In this document: piece after piece, positions 31,597 through 39,809 of the stretch | Layout of the letters: the number at the start of each line of letters is the position of its first letter | Numbering within the stretch: position 1 is the stretch's first letter | Origin: Chitinophaga oryzae | GTDB lineage: Bacteria > Bacteroidota > Bacteroidia > Chitinophagales > Chitinophagaceae | Assembly (NCBI RefSeq): GCF_012516375.2 | Contig: NZ_CP051204.2 | Span: 2,108,001-2,172,000, forward strand | Reading direction: 5' to 3' | Length of the DNA stretch: 64,000 nt | The notes under the pieces: model-generated | The model's database searches: none | What the model saw: the letters and a program-made list of their open reading frames with translations, nothing else | What the model was told of the DNA's origin: nothing | Position numbers and translations under genes: made by a program

Positions 31597-32022
31597 TCAG
31601 CTGGCTATAGGGAAAGAATAGTTGCCGAGGCTGCAATCGTGGAACTGTTGCATGATCTCTAATCCTTCTTCGTAGGTGTCCGGTTTGATGACGAACGCTT
31701 CTGCGCCGAGGTTAATGCATTGTTGTTTTTGAATTTCATTCAGGAAAGTTGAGTAGATGATGACCCGGATGGAGTGGTAGCGTGTATGTTTTTTAAGCAG
31801 CTCGAGCGTCTGTGTGCCCGTCAGGCGGGGCATGTTAAGATCGAGAATGATCAGGGCGGGGAGCGGCTTTTCAAGGAGTGCGTCCAGGTATTCCAGGGCA
31901 GTGACGCCGTCCTGGACAAAATGGATATGTTCGGAAAAGGAAAGCTCTTTACACATCATTTCCATGATAAATACATCTTCGGGGTCGTCGTCGGCTATCA
32001 GAATCTGTGGGTGCGTCTGCAT
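31597..32022 (-). CDS. Single-domain CheY-like response regulator
   Basis: 141 residues from the ATG at 32022; the frame extends upstream but the receiver fold starts here. It has the acidic pair in ILIADDDPEDVF, phospho-acceptor Asp in LIILDLNMP, and Lys in VIKPDTYEE. No output domain. This type (Rcp1-like) relays phosphate from hybrid or bacteriophytochrome kinases; no kinase gene is next to it. Confidence 0.9.
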   Translation of the reverse strand: MQTHPQILIADDDPEDVFIMEMMCKELSFSEHIHFVQDGVTALEYLDALLEKPLPALIILDLNMPRLTGTQTLELLKKHTRYHSIRVIIYSTFLNEIQKQQCINLGAEAFVIKPDTYEEGLEIMQQFHDCSLGNYSFPIAS

Positions 32023-32142
32023 GTCAGGATAAAAGTTTGTTCTTTTTCCTCTACAAAGCGAATGCCTTTCCTGCAAGACGGCTTTTTAGCGGGTATCCGT
32101 CAGTTACTTTGTCCTTGTGCCGCAACAAATTGAGGAAGAATA

Positions 32143-32967
32143 TCAGCGTCCTCTTTCCGAGCCTAGCCACTGCAGCGCCTGTAAGATCATCCGGTTTTGT
32201 GCCGGGCTGCTGAAGGTATGTGACAGTGTTTGCCGGGTACCGTGTTCATAATCCATATCGTTGTGTCCCATATTGAAATAGACCATTCTGTACCTGCGGT
32301 TTGTCCACACCACGGGATAATCGCCGTTATGCCATATTTCGCTTGGTTTGGGGCCGGTGCCCAGCGGGAAGCTGCTGCTGTCTATCGAGGCCAGCACTGT
32401 AATATCGGGGTTTTGCCGGAGAGGGCCGCTCCAGCGGTACCATTCGTTGGGGGCGGAGCGGAAGCGTTCCGGCAGGCCGCGGGTGACGGGGTGCCGGTTA
32501 TCCACATGCAGTACTGCGGCGGTAGGCCGCCAGGTGTTACTGACATAGGAACCGGCGCCAAGGAAAGTGTTGTGGTACCAGTCCCAGTTTTGCGGTACGG
32601 CAGAGGGCGTAAGCGCGAATGCAGCGAAATGGAAGCCGATCCAGGCGCCTCCTTTTTCGGCGTACTGTTGAAACGCTGCCCGCTGCGCAGGGGTTTCCGG
32701 CCTGGTATCCAGGAACAGCACTACCTGGTAATGGGAGAGAAATTTTTCGTTCAGGTGCTCCCAGTTGCTGGTGGTGTCATAGGAGAAATGATAACGGGCT
32801 GCCATTTTTGGAAACCACTGGTTTGCTTCGCGGACAAAGCTGATATGGGCGGCGTCTTCCGCCGCGGTGAAAAAGGCGATGACCCGGAAGGCCGGTGACT
32901 GGGCGGTACTGCCCGGGCTGCAAAACAATAGTGCCAGCAGCAGGCGGCTGGTTGCGCGGAATTTCAT
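32143..32967 (-). CDS. ThuA-domain protein, secreted
   Basis: 274 residues with a signal peptide (RLLLALLFCSPGSTAQ) from the ATG at 32967. The rest is the ThuA/trehalose-utilisation glutamine-amidotransferase-like fold: VIAFFTAAEDAAH, the loop EKGGAWIGFHFAAFA, HPVTRGLPERF and VVWTNRRYRMVYFNMGHN. A role in sugar handling in the periplasm is inferred from the family; the catalytic Cys of true amidotransferases is absent. Confidence 0.85.
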   Translation of the reverse strand: MKFRATSRLLLALLFCSPGSTAQSPAFRVIAFFTAAEDAAHISFVREANQWFPKMAARYHFSYDTTSNWEHLNEKFLSHYQVVLFLDTRPETPAQRAAFQQYAEKGGAWIGFHFAAFALTPSAVPQNWDWYHNTFLGAGSYVSNTWRPTAAVLHVDNRHPVTRGLPERFRSAPNEWYRWSGPLRQNPDITVLASIDSSSFPLGTGPKPSEIWHNGDYPVVWTNRRYRMVYFNMGHNDMDYEHGTRQTLSHTFSSPAQNRMILQALQWLGSERGR

Positions 32968-33168
32968 AGATACAAAATACAACGCTGCAGCGGATATTTA
33001 TTAGAGGATTTGTGGTAGTTGGTTTTCAGCGGCGCTATCACCTGGTCACAGATGGTCCGGCGGCAATGCACCACTGTTTTACCATCCACATCCCTGCGGG
33101 TAGCCGGCAGTTTTTTTGCCGATTCCGGCAGCAGAGCGTGGCCCGGACCTTCCTGCGGAGACTGGCAC

Positions 33169-33176
33169 TACCTTTG
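33169..33176 (+). promoter_or_regulatory. -7 box of the 33203 gene
   Basis: TACCTTTG matches TAnnTTTG, 26 bp before the ATG at 33203. No clear partner element upstream. Confidence 0.55.
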
Positions 33177-33202
33177 TCTTATCATGATAAAAACACACGA
33201 TC

Positions 33203-33763
33203 ATGAAAAAGCTATCATTTCTTGCTTTATTGATTATCAGTGCGTTAGCGTTTTTGAGGCCGTTGCAGGCACAGGTGAGACTCAACGTGAATGTGAATAT
33301 TGGCAACCAGCCGGTATGGGGTCCGGTAGGGTATGATTATGCGCAATATTATTACTTCCCGGATATTGACGTGTATTACGACATTCCGCGGAGACAGTAT
33401 GTGTATTTAAATGGCAACAGCTGGCTGTTTGCCCCGGCTTTGCCAGCCAGATATCATTTCGATGTGTACCGGGGCTACAAGGTGGTGGTCAACGAACCTA
33501 AGCCTTGGCTGCATCCCGACGTATACAGAGGCCGTTATGCCCGCTATAAGGGACCGGGCTGGTATGGCAAACAGGACATCATCCGAGACAGCAGGGACAG
33601 TAAATACTATGTGGTGAAGGGGCATCCGATGTATGGGAAAGGAAATAACGGCAATGGTCCCGGAAAAGGCAATGACAAGGGAAAGCACAACGACAAGGGG
33701 AAATTTAAAGATAAGGGTAACAAGGGCCATGGCAAAGGACATGGACATGGCCATGATAAATAA
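33203..33763 (+). CDS. Secreted protein with a Lys/Gly/His-rich low-complexity tail
   Basis: 186 residues with a signal peptide (LSFLALLIISALAFLRPLQAQ). The middle (about 25-140) is Tyr-rich (YDYAQYYYFPDIDVYYD; RYHFDVYRGYKVVV). The last 45 residues are a low-complexity run of Gly, Lys, Asn, Asp and His with DKGK-type repeats and a final GHGKGHGHGHDK. The tail may bind metal or polyanions; that is inference. Related proteins are common in Bacteroidota with no known function. Confidence 0.8.
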   Translation: MKKLSFLALLIISALAFLRPLQAQVRLNVNVNIGNQPVWGPVGYDYAQYYYFPDIDVYYDIPRRQYVYLNGNSWLFAPALPARYHFDVYRGYKVVVNEPKPWLHPDVYRGRYARYKGPGWYGKQDIIRDSRDSKYYVVKGHPMYGKGNNGNGPGKGNDKGKHNDKGKFKDKGNKGHGKGHGHGHDK

Positions 33764-33765
33764 AC

Positions 33766-33808
33766 CCAATAAATAAATAATCCAATAATTCAATAAATAA
33801 ATAATACG
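33766..33808. repeat. AATAAATA/CCAATAATT tandem words
   Basis: AATAAATAAATAATCC and AATTCAATAAATAAATAATAC follow directly after the stop codon of the preceding gene, a short direct repeat of the AT-word type. No inverted partner. Confidence 0.5.
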
Positions 33809-33830
33809 GATCCATCGTGAGAATTGGATA

Positions 33831-33874
33831 AATGGCCGGTCAAAAGCTACCCCCCGGAAGCTTTGCCGGCCATT
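33831..33874. terminator. Hairpin between convergent genes
   Basis: AATGGCCGG / CCGGCCATT outer stem (9 bp) plus an inner AAAGCT / AGCTTT stem. It lies between the genes ending at 33763 (+) and 33881 (-). T-tract weak. Confidence 0.65.
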
Positions 33875-33880
33875 CCTGTT

Positions 33881-34615
33881 TTACAGCCGGCAGCTGCCGG
33901 TCAGTGCTTTCTCCGTGCTCATGGCACGCGGGAACAGTATATTGTTTTCCAGGTGAATGTGTTGATGCAGGTCGTCCTGGAACTCTTTCAGCAGAGCATA
34001 GGTAACGCGGTACGTATTGCAGGCTTCTGCCGGCGGCGTATAGTTATTGCTAAGGTCAGCGATTCTGCGGAATCGGTCGCCCTCGTGGTCATGTTCCTCC
34101 ATCATGGCGCTGATAGGTCTTTCCACGGCGCTGATGCTGTCGTCCATATACTCGCCGGCAGCCTGTTTACGGGCGATTTCCCGGATGCGGGGAAAGAGGA
34201 CCAGTTCTTCTTTGTTGAGGTGGTTGGACAGTTCAGCAGAAGATGCCGTAAAGAGCGCTGCTATCTGCCATAATTCCTGGTGCTGCTCGCCGTGCACCTG
34301 GCAGACCTTGCGCAGGTACTGCTGCAGTACCGGTATTTTTTCCCGTACGTAGTTGTGGTGTTTGCGGACGATGTGGTCTGCCAGCTGGTCCAGCGGCATG
34401 GTGCTGAAGTTCTGCAGGGTGCAGGCAGGTACCGCCGAGATTTCCTCCAGTTCGTGGAGTATGGGCGCGATGTCCAGTTTTTTCTCACGGCATACGTCGC
34501 CAATGGGTTTGTTGCCTTTGCAGCAGAAGTCGATGCCATGCTGGCGGAACACGTCGGCAGTGCGGTAGTCTGCGGCTACCAGTTGTCCAACGATGGTGTT
34601 TTCAGTGATTTCCAT
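33881..34615 (-). CDS. scdA: Iron-sulfur cluster repair di-iron protein (ScdA/YtfE/RIC)
   Basis: 244 residues. The N-terminal DUF542 domain has HGIDFCCKGNKPIGD (Cys pair near 30-31). The hemerythrin-like part (about 80-235) supplies His and Glu ligands in HHNYVREKIPVL, VHGEQHQELW, HLNKEELVLFPRI, EEHDHEGDRF and HIHLENNILFPRA. It repairs Fe-S clusters damaged by nitric oxide or oxidants. It lies 39 bp after the truncated globin gene and likely shares its promoter. Confidence 0.95.
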   Translation of the reverse strand: MEITENTIVGQLVAADYRTADVFRQHGIDFCCKGNKPIGDVCREKKLDIAPILHELEEISAVPACTLQNFSTMPLDQLADHIVRKHHNYVREKIPVLQQYLRKVCQVHGEQHQELWQIAALFTASSAELSNHLNKEELVLFPRIREIARKQAAGEYMDDSISAVERPISAMMEEHDHEGDRFRRIADLSNNYTPPAEACNTYRVTYALLKEFQDDLHQHIHLENNILFPRAMSTEKALTGSCRL

Positions 34616-34654
34616 CTTTAAAGCTGTTTTTATAGGTATACAGGCCGGTGGCCG

Positions 34655-35044
34655 CTAACGCAGCGGTGACTGGCCCTGATAATATTCAATTTTGGAGAGG
34701 AACATCTGCGCCATTTTTTCACCGCGCCAGCAGGCTTCTTCCGCTTTAGGGCCTGTGAAAAGCCCGTTGACCGTGGTGCGGAACAATTGCATCCAGCGGT
34801 CAAAATGAAGCCCGTTGACCGGCAGGGTAGCGTGCGGATGAAAGGGGGCGCCGTGATAGGTGTGACTGTCCAGCAGGATGGTGTCCCAGAAGCGGTACAT
34901 TTTTTCCAGGTGCTCCGGCCAGCGGTCCTGTATGAGATTGTTGAAGATAGGCCCCAGTAGCTCATCTTCCCGTACCTTCCCGTAGAAAGTGTCTACCATG
35001 CTTTGTATATCGGTGAGATCAGTGATATCCTTTCTGTTTTCCAT
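34655..35044 (-). CDS. Group III truncated hemoglobin
   Basis: 129 residues from the ATG at 35044; the longer frame runs through the promoter and is rejected. Globin features: YRFWDTILL with the CD1-region Phe, HFDRWMQLFRTTV with the proximal His, and PFHPHATLPVNGLHF between them. Group III globins bind oxygen or nitric oxide. The downstream ScdA gene suggests a joint nitrosative-stress response. Confidence 0.92.
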   Translation of the reverse strand: MENRKDITDLTDIQSMVDTFYGKVREDELLGPIFNNLIQDRWPEHLEKMYRFWDTILLDSHTYHGAPFHPHATLPVNGLHFDRWMQLFRTTVNGLFTGPKAEEACWRGEKMAQMFLSKIEYYQGQSPLR

Positions 35045-35108
35045 ATAATTAAATACATTTTTGTCCTTAATTAAGTGCCGCGTTGACGACCGGCATAAGG
35101 ATGCGGGA

Positions 35109-35135
35109 CAAAAGTAGGCATTATTACTATAATAA
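35109..35135 (-). promoter_or_regulatory. Promoter and palindromic operator of the globin-scdA operon
   Basis: On the minus strand TACTTTTG (35116-35109) is a -7 box. Immediately upstream TTATTACTATAATAA (35121-35135) is an inverted repeat of 6 bp with a 3-nt centre, placed where a repressor would block polymerase. The repressor is unknown; an NsrR/Rrf2 or CRP-type factor is a guess. Confidence 0.6.
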
Positions 35136-35198
35136 AGGACTAAAATATCTTTTATTTTGATGAAAATTACGGCGCCCGCCATGGACGCCGTTTTAATC

Positions 35199-36497
35199 TT
35201 ATTGCTGTTTTTTCAGTGCATAATTGCCGGCGTCATTTTTTTCCAGGCGGTATCCTTTGTTGAGTTCCAGCTTCCAGCCTTTGCCGGTGATCAACTGGTC
35301 GGCGAAAGTGTCTGGCAGGCCTACGATGACCTTGTCCCAGTTTTTACTCATCAGGGCGCCTTCTGTAACGGTGAGGATGCCCCATGCATCGGAGATACGC
35401 ATGGTAGGGTATACCGTACCATAGCCGTCTATCGGAACAATATTGGAAGGATTGAAGGAAATATTCATCTTTTCAAACCGCAGTTCGGTATGGGGCTGGT
35501 GGATAAACAGCCGGGTATAAGCGGCGATCTGTTCCTGTATTTTCTTTTCGCGTGCTGTTTCTTCCTGTGCAACAGCTTCTCCGTTGTACCCTTGTGCATA
35601 ACTGGTGGCGGCGGTTTTCACATCGGCCGGAACGGCTAAGCCGAACGTTTTTATGATCAGCGGGGTCAACTGTGACTGGCTGTTCAGTTGCCGGTTCCAG
35701 CCCGGTTTCACCTGCGACAGCAGGTAGCCGTACATGGGAATGGTCTGATACGCAAACGACCGTACGAAAGTGGGATAATAATGAAGGAAGTCGTACAGAG
35801 ATTTGTCGAAGTGCTTTACAGCCGCGGCTTTATCACGGTTGCAAATCATCATGCCGGTGAATTCGGCGATGCCTTCATTCAGCTCAAGTGCGTTTTCAGT
35901 AGTATCGGCGCCGGGATACAGCTCATAACGGTAACGGCGGAACGTCATTGCATGCAACAGGTGCTGCTGCCGCGTTGCCGCAGAAGTGGCGGCGATGGCC
36001 TGTTGCAGTGCTGCCAGTTCCAGGCGCAGGTAGATGCGGCCGTCTTTTTTATCGAGGTGGTTATTGGTGGGATCGGTTGGCTGGAAGTGCAGCGCGGGTT
36101 GTGACCGGTGAAATAATTCATGCGCGATCAGGTTGATGCGGTCGTCCTGTGCTGCGGGCAGCGGCAGTTGTACCATGGCCCAGTGACGGCCTTCCCAGTG
36201 CAGCGATGTATTGGCGATATTAATTCTCGACGGCAGTTTACCGGTGTAAATATCTCCCTGCTTTTGCAGCAGCCCGGAGCTGTCGGGCATATTGGCGTAC
36301 AGTTCCCGGGTGGCGGTATTGACCAGCAGCATGGGGCCGTAGAGGTCAGTGCCCCAAAGGCGTTGTTGCTTTTTGGTAGCGGCGGCGGCGTCCCGGAAGG
36401 TACGCTGTGCCAGGGCAATAACGGTATCGGACTGTTGGCATAAGGCGTTGCCGGCGGTGCAGCCCAACAACAGGCCGGCCATGAGGAAAGTTTTCAT
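35199..36497 (-). CDS. Secreted HExxH-motif metallopeptidase-like protein
   Basis: 432 residues from the ATG at 36497, where a signal peptide begins (TFLMAGLLLGCTAGNALCQ). A zinc-site HExxH motif is clear: INLIAHELFHRSQ (HELFH at 126-130), and a further Glu in ELNEGIAEFTGMM about 80 residues later fits a gluzincin third ligand. The C-terminal part is beta-rich (WDKVIVGLPDTF, KLELNKGYRLEKND). Probably periplasmic. I do not know the family by name; peptidase activity is inferred from the motif only. Confidence 0.7.
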   Translation of the reverse strand: MKTFLMAGLLLGCTAGNALCQQSDTVIALAQRTFRDAAAATKKQQRLWGTDLYGPMLLVNTATRELYANMPDSSGLLQKQGDIYTGKLPSRINIANTSLHWEGRHWAMVQLPLPAAQDDRINLIAHELFHRSQPALHFQPTDPTNNHLDKKDGRIYLRLELAALQQAIAATSAATRQQHLLHAMTFRRYRYELYPGADTTENALELNEGIAEFTGMMICNRDKAAAVKHFDKSLYDFLHYYPTFVRSFAYQTIPMYGYLLSQVKPGWNRQLNSQSQLTPLIIKTFGLAVPADVKTAATSYAQGYNGEAVAQEETAREKKIQEQIAAYTRLFIHQPHTELRFEKMNISFNPSNIVPIDGYGTVYPTMRISDAWGILTVTEGALMSKNWDKVIVGLPDTFADQLITGKGWKLELNKGYRLEKNDAGNYALKKQQ

Positions 36498-36648
36498 ATT
36501 GCGTTTGTTCGTTAATGCGGACAGGTACCAGCAATTGAAAGAAAAGGAGGTAAGTTCCGGGGTGTAATTTACAGTAAAACAATGATACGGAGCGGGTAGC
36601 AGGGGAGGGAATTCCCGGGCGGGCATCGCCCGGGAACAGAGAGATCAG

Positions 36649-37341
36649 CTAGCGGAGGTATCCACCTTTTTGCAGGATATCTGCCCACACGGCATAGCCT
36701 TCCGGTTTAAGGTGAAGCCCGTCCATGGTGAGTTCAGCCCGCAGATGTTTGTCTGCGTCCAGGAAATGCGGATACAGGTCGATGATGGTCACATGGCTGC
36801 CTTTCAGCTGCCTGATCTGTTCATTCAGCCAGAGGATGTGCTCATCTTTACCGTAGTGATTTTTGAATTTATTGAAAGACGCATTTACCGGCAGCAGCGT
36901 ATTAAAATAGATCTGTGTTTTTTTGGATCCTTTGCGGATACGGCTGATGATCGTTTTGTAATTCCGCAGGATCACGCTGTCGGGTATATTCCTGGAGATA
37001 TCATTGATGCCGATGAGTACGAATATTTTGGCGGGTTTGCCGGCGATGACTTCGTTGAGCCGTTCCAGTACCCCGAAGGTAATATCGCCGGAAATGCCCC
37101 TGTTGACCGCATTGGGCAGCGACAGGAGGTTAGCCCAGTTGGTGCCGGCAGTGATACTGTTGCCGAGGAAGACAAAATTTTTCCGGGTGATTTTTTCAGC
37201 GTTGAATTTCGCCACGAGTTCCTTGTATTTACCGGGGCGGTGGGTGCTGTCCCAGGCGGGCGCCTGCGCCTGTGCGTTGCCGGCATAAAGGGCGAGGCCC
37301 AGAACGGCCCCGGTGAGCCACTTGCAAAATGTGTTGTTCAT
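36649..37341 (-). CDS. SGNH/GDSL hydrolase, secreted (esterase)
   Basis: 230 residues from the ATG at 37341 with a signal peptide (LTGAVLGLALYAGNAQAQ). SGNH blocks: Ser in FLGNSITAGTNW, Gly in NRGISGD, Asn in IGINDISRN and the Asp-His pair in MDGLHLKPEGY. These esterases often remove acetyl groups from glycans. It lies 31 bp downstream of the GH28 gene on the same strand, so deacetylation of a pectic substrate is a reasonable idea. Confidence 0.9.
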   Translation of the reverse strand: MNNTFCKWLTGAVLGLALYAGNAQAQAPAWDSTHRPGKYKELVAKFNAEKITRKNFVFLGNSITAGTNWANLLSLPNAVNRGISGDITFGVLERLNEVIAGKPAKIFVLIGINDISRNIPDSVILRNYKTIISRIRKGSKKTQIYFNTLLPVNASFNKFKNHYGKDEHILWLNEQIRQLKGSHVTIIDLYPHFLDADKHLRAELTMDGLHLKPEGYAVWADILQKGGYLR

Positions 37342-37372
37342 AATTATAGTCCTCATTCAGTTTTTCAGTGTG

Positions 37373-38773
37373 TTATCTGCGTACCCGTTGTATTTCTTCC
37401 GCTTCTATGGCGACATCGTTTAGCCGGCAGCGTCTGGCCTCGAAGCTGCCGACATCGTCCAGCAGGAAAGGCTTTCTGGCGTCTGGTTCCAGGGTGTGCA
37501 CCTGTACGTCTTCCAGGGAGATATTTTTCGCATGGCGTATATAAAAAGCGGAAGCGGGCAGGATGGAGTTGAACATCCTGTTTTCGGGGTAGCCCTGTAT
37601 ATTTTCCGGGATGTTTGTCTCATCGGTGGCGGTGGCGCCGCCGGGGGCGAAGATACGTACGTGGCTGATGCTGATGTTTTCTACCGGGTGGCCGGGGATA
37701 CCGGAGATACAGGAGCTGAGCCGGCTGACACTGCGTGCGATGATGTTGCTGATGACCACGTTTTTAAGGGAGCTGACGGTGTTGCCCGGTCCTTTTTTTC
37801 GGTCGCCGAGGCGGATGAAAATGGGTGTTTGCACATCCTGCATGGTAACCCCGGAGATAATGACCTGGTCCATGCTGCCGCCGTCTACCACTTCCAGTGC
37901 GATGCCGGCGATCACGCTGGTATCGGCGGTGGTGCCCATCCAGGGAAAGCTTTGTTTCCAGTGGCGGCGGTTTTCTTCCGACGCTTTATGGATGGCGATA
38001 TTGCTGACGGTAATATTTTTGAAACCGCTATAGGAGCCGGTCCCGAATTTAAGCGCGTTGCAGTTACTGCGCAGGAGGCAGTTGCTGATAACGATGTTTT
38101 CGCAGGAGGCGCTGATTTCACTTTTGAGGCAGAGTGCATCGTCATCAGTGTCGATGTTGCAGTCGGAGATAATGACGTTGGCGCTGCCGCTGATATCGAT
38201 GCCGTCGTTGTTGAAATTACCATGGCTGTAGACTTTTAGGCCGCGGAGGCTTACATCGTCACAACCTTCATATTTCTGTACCCAGTAGGCGGCGTTGCGG
38301 ATGTGGAGGTCTTTGACTTCAATATGCCGGCAGTTTTCAAAATGCAGCAGCATGGGGCGGATGGCGCCTGTTTTACTGTCGTCGCCCAGCTGGAAATTGG
38401 CATGATGTCCTTGGCCGTCGATGGTGCCTTCGCCGCAGAGGGTGATATTGGAGGCGCCGGCGGCGGAGATCAGCGCCGGAGCGCCATGGGCCGGCCTGGG
38501 ATAACGGCTCATGTCGGCGATGCCGGTGAGGGTAGCGCCAAACTCAAGGTAGATGCGGATGTCGGAAGGCAAGGTGAGCGGCCCGGTGAGGAAATTACCG
38601 GCGGGGATGATAAGGGTGCCCTGCCGGCAATCGCGGAGGGCCTGTTGAATAATGGCGGTATTATCCGTGCGGCCATCCCCTTTTGCGCCGCGGTCTGCAA
38701 TGTTAATAGAGCCGGCCATGGCGGCGGTGCTAAGCCACGCTACGGCCAGTAGTGTTAATAAAACTGTTTTCAT
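37373..38773 (-). CDS. Glycoside hydrolase family 28 (polygalacturonase-like)
   Basis: 466 residues with signal peptide (LLTLLAVAWLSTAAMAG) and a right-handed beta-helix: DRGAKGDGRTDNTAIIQQAL at the start, catalytic-Asp regions HGNFNNDGIDISG and NIDTDDDALCLKS. The canonical GHG motif is replaced by ALKFGTGSYSGF, and the RIK site by IFIRLGD. This suggests an exo-acting or divergent enzyme on a pectin-like glycan. It is the first gene of a pair with the SGNH esterase. Confidence 0.88.
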   Translation of the reverse strand: MKTVLLTLLAVAWLSTAAMAGSINIADRGAKGDGRTDNTAIIQQALRDCRQGTLIIPAGNFLTGPLTLPSDIRIYLEFGATLTGIADMSRYPRPAHGAPALISAAGASNITLCGEGTIDGQGHHANFQLGDDSKTGAIRPMLLHFENCRHIEVKDLHIRNAAYWVQKYEGCDDVSLRGLKVYSHGNFNNDGIDISGSANVIISDCNIDTDDDALCLKSEISASCENIVISNCLLRSNCNALKFGTGSYSGFKNITVSNIAIHKASEENRRHWKQSFPWMGTTADTSVIAGIALEVVDGGSMDQVIISGVTMQDVQTPIFIRLGDRKKGPGNTVSSLKNVVISNIIARSVSRLSSCISGIPGHPVENISISHVRIFAPGGATATDETNIPENIQGYPENRMFNSILPASAFYIRHAKNISLEDVQVHTLEPDARKPFLLDDVGSFEARRCRLNDVAIEAEEIQRVRR

Positions 38774-38923
38774 AACGGCATCTTAATTTTATCGGATGGT
38801 CATAGCCATCCGGTAAAAATAGACACTGCGTTATAAAATTCCAATTGTTCCGGCGGAACCGTTCCGGCGCGGAAGCCAGGCCGGTAGCACGATGGTCAGG
38901 GCAATGATAGTTGTTTCATAACA

Positions 38924-39556
38924 TCAGTTTCGCAGATTTTTAATTACTGCCAGCTGTTCTTCGAGCGGATGGAGGGACAGCCCGAGCGAATGCAGCCACT
39001 GCTGGCGGAGTTTTTCCCAGTTGGGGAAATGCTGGCTGGTATGATTGGTGCCGTTGATGGCGTCCAGGTAGAGGGAGGCTTCCATGGCGGCCTGCTGGTC
39101 GAAATGCAGGTCGGGCCTTTTCAGGTAGTAATGCAGGTATTTGTCCAGGTACGCCACGCTTTTCTCGTTGTTAAAGCTGGCCAGCACCAGTGTGTACGTA
39201 TTGCCTACGCAGGGCAGTTCACTTTTCAGGAAATGAGTGCCGATGATATCTACCAGGTCGGTGTACTGGTTGATAGCGGCGAAATAGGCGCCCACTTTTC
39301 TGGCCGGCCAGTGGGCATCGCCCAGTAATAAAGTTGTCAAGTCGTGTGTGATCAGCGATTTAACCCGGTAAAAAGGTTCTATCCATTCATCATTCCCGGA
39401 ACAGACATTCATGTAGTAGGGCTTCACCCATTGTTGGTAAATAGCAGCGGGCAGCTCAAAGCCATTTTCGTGTGAAGTCAGGCTGGCAAAAGGGGACAGG
39501 TGTCTGATAATAGCTCCGGCCGCGTGCAGGTCGGTCACTTGCTGCAAGTCATTCAT
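38924..39556 (-). CDS. Hypothetical protein (possibly DUF6000-like)
   Basis: 210 residues, soluble, mostly helical. Segments include WVKPYYMNVCSGNDEWIEPFY, GAYFAAINQYTDLVDIIGTH and ASLYLDAINGTNHTSQHF. The overall pattern resembles DUF6000, but I am not sure. No signal peptide and no functional clue from its neighbours. Confidence 0.6.
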   Translation of the reverse strand: MNDLQQVTDLHAAGAIIRHLSPFASLTSHENGFELPAAIYQQWVKPYYMNVCSGNDEWIEPFYRVKSLITHDLTTLLLGDAHWPARKVGAYFAAINQYTDLVDIIGTHFLKSELPCVGNTYTLVLASFNNEKSVAYLDKYLHYYLKRPDLHFDQQAAMEASLYLDAINGTNHTSQHFPNWEKLRQQWLHSLGLSLHPLEEQLAVIKNLRN

Positions 39557-39785
39557 GGTATAGGATAGCTTAATTGGGGGTAATTTACAGGGATTGCATT
39601 AAAATAACAAGTGACAAGATGACGGTATGCGCCGTAACTCCACGGAAACCCCTATACGTAGTAGATAAAGAGATGTGCCGGAGGAGACATGGCCTGGTTG
39701 ATAAAGATTTTTGAGCCACACTGTCTGTTGACCCCCCAAAACTGTCCATACGTCAAATATCTTTTACCACGGCCCTGACAGCGGC

Positions 39786-39793
39786 TAGGTTTG
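39786..39793 (+). promoter_or_regulatory. -7 box of the acyltransferase-LytS-LytR operon
   Basis: TAGGTTTG matches TAnnTTTG, 16 bp before the ATG at 39810. Confidence 0.6.
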
Positions 39794-39809
39794 TGTAAAA
39801 TTGATATTC

